From the NCBI GenBank assembly GCA_007130555.1, contig SLSH01000090.1, positions 1-7,474 of the forward strand: a stretch of 7,474 nucleotides of DNA, read 5' to 3'. Origin of the DNA: Bacteroidales bacterium. GTDB taxonomy: Bacteria > Bacteroidota > Bacteroidia > Bacteroidales > ML635J-15. The position numbers were made by a program, and so were the translations under genes. A model generated the notes under the pieces. That model saw only the letters and a list, made by a program, of their open reading frames with translations. It was not told the DNA's origin and made no database searches. Below, in pieces: positions 1-6,194 of this stretch. Within the stretch, counting starts at the first letter, position 1; the number at the start of each line of letters is the position of its first letter.

Positions 1-113
1 AAATATAAAAAAAATAATGATTGTCCGATTATAGATATAAAATTTGTTTTTAATTTTTAATTCGTATATTTTATATATTTTTGCTTTTCTGATTTTTTAT
101 TACAGGCATTCTA
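1..113. other. Non-coding AT-rich region upstream of the deacetylase gene
   Basis: I see no coding sequence, RNA gene, strong hairpin or repeat here. The segment is almost entirely A and T and presumably holds the promoter and short leader of the plus-strand gene. No Shine-Dalgarno precedes ATG114. Confidence 0.6.
76..83 (+). promoter_or_regulatory. Candidate Bacteroidota -7 box (TATTTTTG) ahead of the deacetylase gene
   Basis: The bases read TATTTTTG, an exact match to the TAnnTTTG -7 consensus of the Bacteroidota housekeeping sigma factor. Transcription would start about 5-8 bases downstream and leave a leader of about 22-26 bases before ATG114. The nearest TTTG that could serve as a -33 element is at 43-46, 29 bases upstream, which is further than usual. 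In DNA this AT-rich such a match can arise by chance. Confidence 0.3.
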
Positions 114-1454
114 ATGATAGAAATATACATCCATAAAAACTTTGAGCAAGAAAAAAAATATGTGTTTGATTTTTTGTTTAAAGATGTTTTTGGTGTTGAA
201 TATAAGATGTTTACACATACAGAGCAAAATTATCATATTAAGTTCGGAGAGAAAATAATAATAATTTCCGATAAGTTTTTCTCGCAATATCAACCCGGAT
301 ATAAATATTATGAAAATTCTGATGCGATTCCTCGTGAATATAAAAATACAAATTCCGTTCTTACTCCCGAAAAGGATTTGCCCGTTATATTCGGAGATGA
401 GAAATTTGAAATAAATCAGAATACCGCATTTATCGGAAATGACATCGTAGGAGGGATTTTTTTTATGCTAACATTATGGGAAGAAATAGCATTAAAAAGT
501 TGCAGAGATAAACATGACAGATTTGATGAAAAATGCGGATTTCTGAAAAAAATGAATCTGCACCGCAGACCTTTGGTAAATGAATATGCAGAGTTTTTGT
601 GGAATGTATTGTGCGAAATGAATTATAATTGTAAACGAAGAGAAAAAAAATACCGCGTTTTTCTTACTCATGACATTGATGAATTTGAAAGATACGGCAG
701 TTTTATTAAATATGTAAAAGCCCTCGGAGGAGATTTGCTTAAGAGAAATAGTTTGAAAAAGTTTGTTGAAACAAATAAAGACTATTTTAATAAAACTATT
801 AAAAAGGAAAATGATGTTTTTGATACTTTTGATTATTTTATGGATATTGCCGAAAGTAAAAACTTAAAATCTCATTTTTATTTTCAAACGGGCAAAATCG
901 GTGAAACCGACGTTAAATTTGATATCAACAATAAAAAGCTTAGGAAAAAAATCAAAAGTATATTATTTAGAGGTCATAATGTAGGCATTCATCCGTCTTA
1001 TACAACATATAACGACAGCAAACAATTTGCAGAAGAATTAAAAAGAATTAAAAATATTCATCCACAGGTAAGCGAAGGACGACAGCATTTTTTAAGATTT
1101 AAAAATCCCGATACATGGAATTTGTGGGAACAAAACGGACTAAAAACCGATAGTAGCATCGGATATCACAGTGATATAGGATTTCGTGCAGGTGTATGCC
1201 ATGAATATCCCGTTTTTGATGTAATTAACCGAAAACAGTTAAATCTTGTCGAAAGACCTTTGAATATTATGGATACGGCATTGATACATCTAAGTTCCGA
1301 TAAAAATGAGTTGCAGGAAATATGCAAAAATTTAATAAATACTACAAAAAAATATAATGGAGATATCGTCATTCTATGGCATAACAGTAATCTTAAAAGA
1401 CATGAATGGGAGGGGTGGGATAAGTTTTATGAGGAGATTGTTGGAAATGCATAG
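114..1454 (+). CDS. Polysaccharide deacetylase-like protein (CE4/NodB fold, DUF7033-type N-terminal domain)
   Basis: Predicted to remove an N- or O-acetyl group from a sugar during surface polysaccharide assembly; the substrate is unknown. The protein has 446 residues. Residues 1-175 resemble the DUF7033-type leader domain, with FFMLTLWEE near 116-124 and a D-K-H-D-R-F stretch at 132-137. Residues 180-446 are NodB-like: THDID at 185-189 (D187 candidate base, D189 candidate metal ligand), GHNVGIHPS at 287-295, GRQHFLRF at 322-329, DSSIGYHSDIGFRAG at 346-360 and LWHNS at 421-425 (candidate motif-5 His423). The second His of the classical HxxxH motif is absent: Thr297 follows His293. No signal peptide or membrane segment is visible, so it should be cytoplasmic. 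ATG114 is the most upstream ATG, since an in-frame TGA lies at 90-92, and the sequence from residue 2 fits the family start. It is the only plus-strand gene and converges on the glycosyltransferase operon. Family call firm, exact reaction inferred. Confidence 0.88.
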   Translation: MIEIYIHKNFEQEKKYVFDFLFKDVFGVEYKMFTHTEQNYHIKFGEKIIIISDKFFSQYQPGYKYYENSDAIPREYKNTNSVLTPEKDLPVIFGDEKFEINQNTAFIGNDIVGGIFFMLTLWEEIALKSCRDKHDRFDEKCGFLKKMNLHRRPLVNEYAEFLWNVLCEMNYNCKRREKKYRVFLTHDIDEFERYGSFIKYVKALGGDLLKRNSLKKFVETNKDYFNKTIKKENDVFDTFDYFMDIAESKNLKSHFYFQTGKIGETDVKFDINNKKLRKKIKSILFRGHNVGIHPSYTTYNDSKQFAEELKRIKNIHPQVSEGRQHFLRFKNPDTWNLWEQNGLKTDSSIGYHSDIGFRAGVCHEYPVFDVINRKQLNLVERPLNIMDTALIHLSSDKNELQEICKNLINTTKKYNGDIVILWHNSNLKRHEWEGWDKFYEEIVGNA

Positions 1455-1456
1455 AA

Positions 1457-2683
1457 TTATCGGCAAATAATATCAATAAACTCTTTTGCCAATATTTTAT
1501 AATTATGATTTTTAAGTACAAAGTTTTTTCCGTTATTTCCAAGCAGTAGTTTTTCTTTTTCACTCAAATTAGTTAATTTAATAATGGCTTCGGATATTTT
1601 TTCAGGATTTTCGGGTTCTGTTGAAATGCCACATTCAGCTTCTTTAACAATATCATTCCCTGCTTTTATTGCCTGAATTACCGGTTTCCCTGCCATCATA
1701 TAATCAATAAGTTTATTCGGACTGATACCAAATCTAAACAAAGGCTGATTTTGTAATCCTATATATAATATATCTATTTTATCCAGAATAGAGGGTATAA
1801 GTTCTTTATCAATTGAATTAAGAAAGAACACATTTTTTAAGTCAAGTCTTTTTGATAAATTTATTAAATCATTTTTAGCGGGTCCGTTTCCTATTAAGAA
1901 CAGAGAAATATCATGATTTTTTAATATTTCCATGGCATTAATAATACAGTCCAATGCATTTGCAACTCCGTGGCTTCCTGTATATCCTATTAATTGGTGC
2001 CCTTTTTTTATTTGCTTATTTATTATTTCGGAATACTCTTGAGGAATTTCCAATTCTTTATTCCATTTATCAACTACAATACCATTAGGTATATGATACC
2101 ACTTTTCAGGGCTTAATCCATGTTTAACCGCATGTTCTTTTGTTTTGGGCAATATTGAAACTACTTTATCACAATTTTTGTATGCATAATTTTCTGCATG
2201 TTGCATAAGCATAATAAATGGGTGCCATTTTGAATATCCTCCTAATTCCATTGGGGAAAGTGGCCAAAGGTCATGGATTTCGAATATTAGTTTTGCTTTT
2301 GATAATTTTGAGATTTTGTGTGCGGAATATATATCCGAAGGGTAGGTTGAAGAAGCTATAACAAAATCAGGTTTAAAAGTTTCCGACAATTTTTTTGAAT
2401 GCTTTTTTAATCCCCTGACAAAAGAATATATATTCTTAACTCTTCCAAAATTATTGCCATGATATTTTGGTGTTTTTATGATAAAATAATTAATACCCTC
2501 ACTTTCCTTTATTGTATAATCTTTGGTAATATCAAATTGCTTGGATCTTACATGCGAATATGAAGCGCAGACAATTAAAACTTTATGCCCCATCTTTTCC
2601 CATTCCCTTGCCATATAATATGGTCTGAACTCCATTCCCATTTTAGGAGAACCGGCATAATGATTTATTAATAAAATATTCAT
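1457..2683 (-). CDS. GT4 family glycosyltransferase, WbuB-like
   Basis: Retaining GT-B glycosyltransferase predicted to move a sugar from a nucleotide donor onto a lipid-linked oligosaccharide at the inner face of the membrane. It has 408 residues, the usual length for the family. The N-terminal acceptor half opens with MNILLINHYAGSP and a characteristic EFRPYYMAREW stretch (18-28), followed by HDLWP at 137-141. The C-terminal donor half shows PNGI (199-202), GYTGSHG (233-239), GNGP (265-268) and SPNKLIDYMMAGKPV (321-335). Asp327 stands where many GT4 enzymes have the second Glu of the E-x7-E motif; from memory this is common in the WbuB group, whose E. coli namesake is linked to N-acetyl-L-fucosamine transfer. 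The true donor here cannot be read from sequence. It is the last gene of the minus-strand run, starts 6 bp after the epimerase stop without a Shine-Dalgarno, and ends 2 bp from the stop of the convergent deacetylase gene. Confidence 0.92.
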   Translation of the reverse strand: MNILLINHYAGSPKMGMEFRPYYMAREWEKMGHKVLIVCASYSHVRSKQFDITKDYTIKESEGINYFIIKTPKYHGNNFGRVKNIYSFVRGLKKHSKKLSETFKPDFVIASSTYPSDIYSAHKISKLSKAKLIFEIHDLWPLSPMELGGYSKWHPFIMLMQHAENYAYKNCDKVVSILPKTKEHAVKHGLSPEKWYHIPNGIVVDKWNKELEIPQEYSEIINKQIKKGHQLIGYTGSHGVANALDCIINAMEILKNHDISLFLIGNGPAKNDLINLSKRLDLKNVFFLNSIDKELIPSILDKIDILYIGLQNQPLFRFGISPNKLIDYMMAGKPVIQAIKAGNDIVKEAECGISTEPENPEKISEAIIKLTNLSEKEKLLLGNNGKNFVLKNHNYKILAKEFIDIICR

Positions 2684-2689
2684 TATAAA

Positions 2690-3763
2690 CTAATTGTTTT
2701 TTATTCCTTCAATTATATTTTTTCCTGCATCTCCCTTCCCGTATAAATCAATATCAAAATTCGGACGGACTTTAAAAATATTATCAAATCCATCTAATAT
2801 GTTTTTCTCGTCACTACCTACAACAATATTAAAATTATTTTCAACCAGTTCTACCCATTCGGTTTCATCTCGCATTGTCAGACATTGTTTTTTAAAGAAA
2901 AATGCTTCTTTCTGAAGTCCGCCACTATCTGTCATTACAAGAGAACAATTTTTTAACAGATATATCATTTCAAGATAACCTACGGGTTCTGTAATTAAGA
3001 TATTATCTGCATTATAATTGATATTGTTTTTATTAATTATATTTTTTGTTCTCGGATGTAGGGGTAAGATAATTTGATAATCTTTGTTTATATTTGATAA
3101 AGCATTGAATATTGATTGCAATTTTTTCAGGTCATCAGTATTCTCAGCCCTGTGTATTGTACATAATATAAATTTGTCTTTTATCTCAAAGTCGGGTTTA
3201 ACGGCTTTTTCGGAATAATAAATAGCAGCATCCAGCATTACGTCGCCACTTTTGATAATTTTTGTGTCAAAGTTTTTAAATCCTTCGTTTTCAAGATTTT
3301 TTACAGCCTGATTTGTGGGACAAAATAAATAGTCGGAAATTCTATCGGTTAATATTCTGTTTATTTCTTCGGGCATTTTCATGTTAAACGAACGTAATCC
3401 GGCTTCGACATGAGCAAGTTTTATATGCAATTTTCTTGCTGCCAATGCTCCTGCCAATGTTGTATTTGTATCACCATAAACCAAAACTAAATCGGGTTTG
3501 ATTTTAAGTAAAACTTCCTCTATTCTTTCCAACATTTTGCCGGTCATTGCACCGTGGGTTAATTCATTTATATTCAGGCAATAATCAGGTTTTGGAATAT
3601 CCATTTGCTCGAAAAAAATATCCGACATATTTGTATCATAATGCTGTCCTGTATGAACAATGATTTCTTTTATATCATTATTATTATTCTCTCTGATGTA
3701 TCTGCTTACAACTGCAGCTTTAATAAATTGCGGACGTGCCCCTATTATAGTTGCTATTTTCAT
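2690..3763 (-). CDS. wecB: Non-hydrolysing UDP-N-acetylglucosamine 2-epimerase family protein (WecB/WbpI-like)
   Basis: Cytoplasmic epimerase that inverts C2 of a UDP-HexNAc, giving a ManNAc-type nucleotide sugar for the repeat unit. The 357-residue length is close to the family norm and the fold is GT-B-like. Family signatures run in order: GARPQFIK (8-15), HTGQHYD (37-43), YGDTN (96-100), HVEAG (118-122), PEEINR (131-136), GDVMLD (173-178), HRAEN (204-208), HPRT (236-239), TDSGGLQKEA (278-287) and MRDETEWVE (297-305). The expected acidic residues Asp98, Glu120 and Glu132/133 and His204 are present. Typical WecB/MnaA enzymes have Q-E-E-A and T-E-R-P in the last two motifs; here they read Q-K-E-A and T-E-W-V, which from memory resembles WbpI (UDP-2,3-diacetamido-glucuronate 2-epimerase). 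The symbol therefore denotes the superfamily only; WbpI or an FnlC/WbjD role is possible. Its ATG overlaps the stop of the preceding glycosyltransferase gene in an ATGA, suggesting translational coupling. Confidence 0.93.
   Translation of the reverse strand: MKIATIIGARPQFIKAAVVSRYIRENNNNDIKEIIVHTGQHYDTNMSDIFFEQMDIPKPDYCLNINELTHGAMTGKMLERIEEVLLKIKPDLVLVYGDTNTTLAGALAARKLHIKLAHVEAGLRSFNMKMPEEINRILTDRISDYLFCPTNQAVKNLENEGFKNFDTKIIKSGDVMLDAAIYYSEKAVKPDFEIKDKFILCTIHRAENTDDLKKLQSIFNALSNINKDYQIILPLHPRTKNIINKNNINYNADNILITEPVGYLEMIYLLKNCSLVMTDSGGLQKEAFFFKKQCLTMRDETEWVELVENNFNIVVGSDEKNILDGFDNIFKVRPNFDIDLYGKGDAGKNIIEGIKNN
3760..3763 (-). promoter_or_regulatory. ATGA stop/start overlap coupling the GT4 and epimerase genes
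   Basis: On the minus strand the four bases read ATGA, combining the epimerase start codon with the TGA stop of the upstream glycosyltransferase. With no Shine-Dalgarno before the epimerase, re-initiation by ribosomes finishing the upstream gene is the likely mode of translation. The overlap is seen directly; the coupling is inferred. Confidence 0.6.
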
Positions 3764-4860
3764 TGTTCAAGTATTTTTTTATAAAAATCTAATAATTTCT
3801 TTTCTTCAATTTCCCAGTTGTATTTTTCAAGGACTAATTTCTTTCCGTTTTTTCCCATTTCTTTTGCTTCTGCAGGATTTTTTGCAAGATAGTTAATTGC
3901 TTTTGAAATTTCATGAGAATTTAAAGGATTTACACATAATCCGCAATTGTTATCTTCAATTATCTCTTTCCATAGCGGAAAATTTGAACCGATAACCGGA
4001 ATTTCCGAAGCCATATATTCAAAAATTTTATTTGGTTGAGAATTAATATGATTTGGCACAGGAAGAAAAGTTACCATACCTGCAATAGATTCTTTTTTAA
4101 TTTGCCAGGATTTCTCTCTGTTAATAAACCCAAGTTCGTTTACATTTTGCCATCCCTCAATTTTAATTATTATTTTTTTATAATCAGGAGTAATTTCCCC
4201 CGCCAGGTCAAGTTTTACTTCTGTATATTTCAAAGCTTTTATTAATTCTGATATTCCCCTTATTTCGGTTATTCCGCCAATATAACATACTTTGTATTGT
4301 TTGTCATGGTTTTCGTTTGAAAGGTCTATTTCAGAGAGCAATGGGTAATTATTAATATCAATGCAATTTTTGTTTATTTTTATGAATCTGTCTCTGATAA
4401 AAGGTGTGGCTGTAATAATTCCGTCAAGTTTTTTTGCTTTTTTATGTTCGTATTTTTCAATAAAAAATGCAAGAGGTTTTCTGATTATTTTTGGAATATA
4501 AGGTTTAGTAATTATTTGCCGAGGCAAGTCTTCATGTGAATCAAAGATTACTTTTGCGTTGTTTTTTTTTAACTTTCCCGCTATCCTTAATAATTCAGGG
4601 TCGTGTAGATGATAAATATCTGCATTTATTGATATTGCTTTCTTTATTGATTGATTGACTGTTTTTGTAAATCTGTTTATTCTGCCTTTTTTTTTATTGC
4701 CGATATCAAAAATATTAATACCATCAATAGTTTCGTCTCCCAAACCATCGGCAACAATTAAAATAACTTCAGAAAACTTTTCCGCCAAAGATTTACACTG
4801 CTTATGAAAAATCCTTACATCATACCTTTGATGTACTGTTGTTATGTGGCAAATTTTCAT
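3760..4860 (-). CDS. GT4 family glycosyltransferase
   Basis: Second GT-B glycosyltransferase of the locus, predicted to extend the lipid-linked repeat unit in the cytoplasm; donor and acceptor cannot be deduced. It has 366 residues. The N-terminal half begins MKICHITTVHQRYDVRIF and carries YHLHDPELL (83-91) and DSHEDLPRQ (107-115), both hallmarks of a GT4 subgroup common in Bacteroidota capsule and O-antigen loci. The C-terminal half has YIGGITEIRGI (193-203), an LAGE at 219-222, FLPVPNH (265-271) and QPNKIFEYM (275-283), where Glu281 matches the second Glu of E-x7-E; Asn273 sits at the first position. PLWKEII (295-301) and YNWEIEEKKLL (347-357) complete the subgroup pattern. It starts 15 bp after the wzy stop, without a Shine-Dalgarno, and its TGA overlaps the epimerase ATG. 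Two runs of nine A (coding strand) lie within the gene. No transmembrane segment is seen. Confidence 0.92.
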   Translation of the reverse strand: MKICHITTVHQRYDVRIFHKQCKSLAEKFSEVILIVADGLGDETIDGINIFDIGNKKKGRINRFTKTVNQSIKKAISINADIYHLHDPELLRIAGKLKKNNAKVIFDSHEDLPRQIITKPYIPKIIRKPLAFFIEKYEHKKAKKLDGIITATPFIRDRFIKINKNCIDINNYPLLSEIDLSNENHDKQYKVCYIGGITEIRGISELIKALKYTEVKLDLAGEITPDYKKIIIKIEGWQNVNELGFINREKSWQIKKESIAGMVTFLPVPNHINSQPNKIFEYMASEIPVIGSNFPLWKEIIEDNNCGLCVNPLNSHEISKAINYLAKNPAEAKEMGKNGKKLVLEKYNWEIEEKKLLDFYKKILEQ

Positions 4861-4875
4861 TTATCAAGATTTTTG

Positions 4876-6129
4876 TTATATTTTAATATTCTCTGTTTTC
4901 AATTGAGGTTTAAATAGTATAAATAAAAATATTATTATTCCCCAACCACCTGATAATAAAGTAGTCGTTAATGCCGTAGAACTTATGAACAGAATAAAAG
5001 AGAAGTTTAAACAAAACTTATAAGTAAAATTATTTAAAAATATAGATTCAATAAATATAAATAGAAGCGACAAAGCAATTCCCGATATAAATAGTCCCAA
5101 TTTTCCAAAATTTGCATAATCATACATAAAACTTGCTGTATTCAGGTTTGGAGTCAGCCCTCTTTCAATATGTTCAGGTCTTAAGTGTATGGCAAATTCT
5201 CTGGGATAATTAATGTATTCTTCTCCTTTTATTTTAGCAACAAGTCTGTATCCGTTACCATACAAAAAAGGTTTTTTATCGGGGATCATATAAAACCATT
5301 CGGCTACTAGTTGTCCGGGAATTATCAGTACTCTGTTTTTTAATCCTAAATAAATTTTTTGAAAACTATTATATGAAGATGCTTTTCCCTGATTATCTTC
5401 TGTTTTTTCTTCATGTAAACCTGCAATAAAGTCATCTTTAATTTCGGGATTTGCCGAAAAAGACATAGTAAAAATAACGATAATAATTATAAGAATATGT
5501 TTAAGAGAATAGATATACTTCTTTTGCAACAACGAAAAAATAAACACGGGGATTAAAATTGTTGCAATATAGCTTTTTTGCATTAGAGAAAAAACATAAA
5601 AAGCTGCAATAAAAAGAATAATATAATAAAATACATATTTCTTTTTTATAAAAAAATAAAGAATTAAAAATGGTAAAAAACCTTTAACTATAAAACTGGA
5701 AAGATATTTAATACCGGTAGGAGCGAATTCTGTTATTCCGCGTCTTAAATTTGCAATATCATCAACATTTGTAAAAGAAAACGCTTTTATTTGAGGAGAA
5801 CCTCCCAGTATAGACAAATGGTAAATAATAAAAACAATAGTTGAAAAAAACACAAAATACGAGATGTAGTTTAAAGTTTGGTACGAAAGTGGGATAGTAA
5901 TTCTTTTATAAATACGTACCAGATAGTTTTTTAGTTTAGCTTTTACAAATATAATATAAGATATAATTAAAGTAAAGACGTATATTGCTAATAATCCCGA
6001 ATATTTTGTTCCGGATGTTTTGAATGTCCCATAAAGTAATAATAATAATACTAATGTATATATAAATATCAGCGTGTGTGTTTTAAAAAAATCATTAACT
6101 TTTCTTAATATTGATTTATACTTTGTCAT
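4876..6129 (-). CDS. wzy: O-antigen/capsule repeat-unit polymerase, Wzy-like integral membrane protein
   Basis: Predicted inner-membrane polymerase that links lipid-borne repeat units on the periplasmic face. It has 417 residues and about ten hydrophobic segments, near 18-34, 44-62, 85-107, 144-160, 165-182, 186-201, 209-224, 343-360, 371-388 and 390-406. A large hydrophilic loop of about 115 residues (225-341) lies between segments seven and eight, the layout expected of Wzy proteins. This loop holds PREFAIHLRPEH (309-320) and ends in NLNTASFMYDYANFG (328-342), resembling the conserved loop-end pattern of O-antigen polymerases. A second charged loop (108-143) has ANLRRG at 126-131; Arg-rich loops are characteristic of Wzy. 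Primary sequence is poorly conserved in this family, so the call rests on topology, loop motifs and position directly after a wzx-like gene. Start ATG6129 gives the expected short cytoplasmic N-terminus. The O-antigen ligase WaaL shares this architecture and is the main alternative. Confidence 0.85.
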   Translation of the reverse strand: MTKYKSILRKVNDFFKTHTLIFIYTLVLLLLLYGTFKTSGTKYSGLLAIYVFTLIISYIIFVKAKLKNYLVRIYKRITIPLSYQTLNYISYFVFFSTIVFIIYHLSILGGSPQIKAFSFTNVDDIANLRRGITEFAPTGIKYLSSFIVKGFLPFLILYFFIKKKYVFYYIILFIAAFYVFSLMQKSYIATILIPVFIFSLLQKKYIYSLKHILIIIIVIFTMSFSANPEIKDDFIAGLHEEKTEDNQGKASSYNSFQKIYLGLKNRVLIIPGQLVAEWFYMIPDKKPFLYGNGYRLVAKIKGEEYINYPREFAIHLRPEHIERGLTPNLNTASFMYDYANFGKLGLFISGIALSLLFIFIESIFLNNFTYKFCLNFSFILFISSTALTTTLLSGGWGIIIFLFILFKPQLKTENIKI

Positions 6130-6170
6130 TTAAAAGCAATATTTTTTTGTTTAATTTTTTAAATTTTTGG

Positions 6171-6178
6171 CAAATATA
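6171..6178 (-). promoter_or_regulatory. Candidate Bacteroidota -7 box (TATATTTG) in the wzx-wzy gap
   Basis: Read on the minus strand the bases are TATATTTG, an exact TAnnTTTG match. It lies inside the only sizeable intergenic gap of the operon (6130-6194), correctly oriented towards wzy, with a predicted leader of about 35 bases. No good TTTG -33 element is visible at the expected distance. It could drive wzy and the three downstream genes separately from wzx, but chance occurrence is plausible. Confidence 0.3.
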
Positions 6179-6194
6179 ATATTTTTAAAAGTTA

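Noticed and set aside
111..293. Minus-strand open frame of 60 codons inside the start of the deacetylase gene
   Set aside because: It lies wholly antisense to a well-supported gene, is composed of low-complexity Phe/Lys/Ile residues, and has no family resemblance.
1166..1372. Minus-strand open frame of 68 codons within the deacetylase gene
   Set aside because: It is antisense to the conserved catalytic region and shows no recognisable domain.
1462..1490. Possible terminator hairpin (GGCAAA / TTTGCC) at the convergent junction
   Set aside because: The stem is only 6 bp, the loop is 17 bases, no T-run follows on either strand, and it lies within the coding end of the glycosyltransferase gene.
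2694..2915. Plus-strand open frame of 73 codons opposite the epimerase C-terminus
   Set aside because: It mirrors the conserved epimerase motifs on the other strand and has a Ser/Phe-rich composition typical of antisense frames.
3660..3896. Plus-strand open frame of 78 codons spanning the epimerase start and the end of the GT4 gene
   Set aside because: The hydrophobic run arises from antisense reading of Asn/Lys-rich coding sequence; no start signal or homology is visible. The open frames at 4036-4245 and 7126-7311 (+) are rejected for the same reason.
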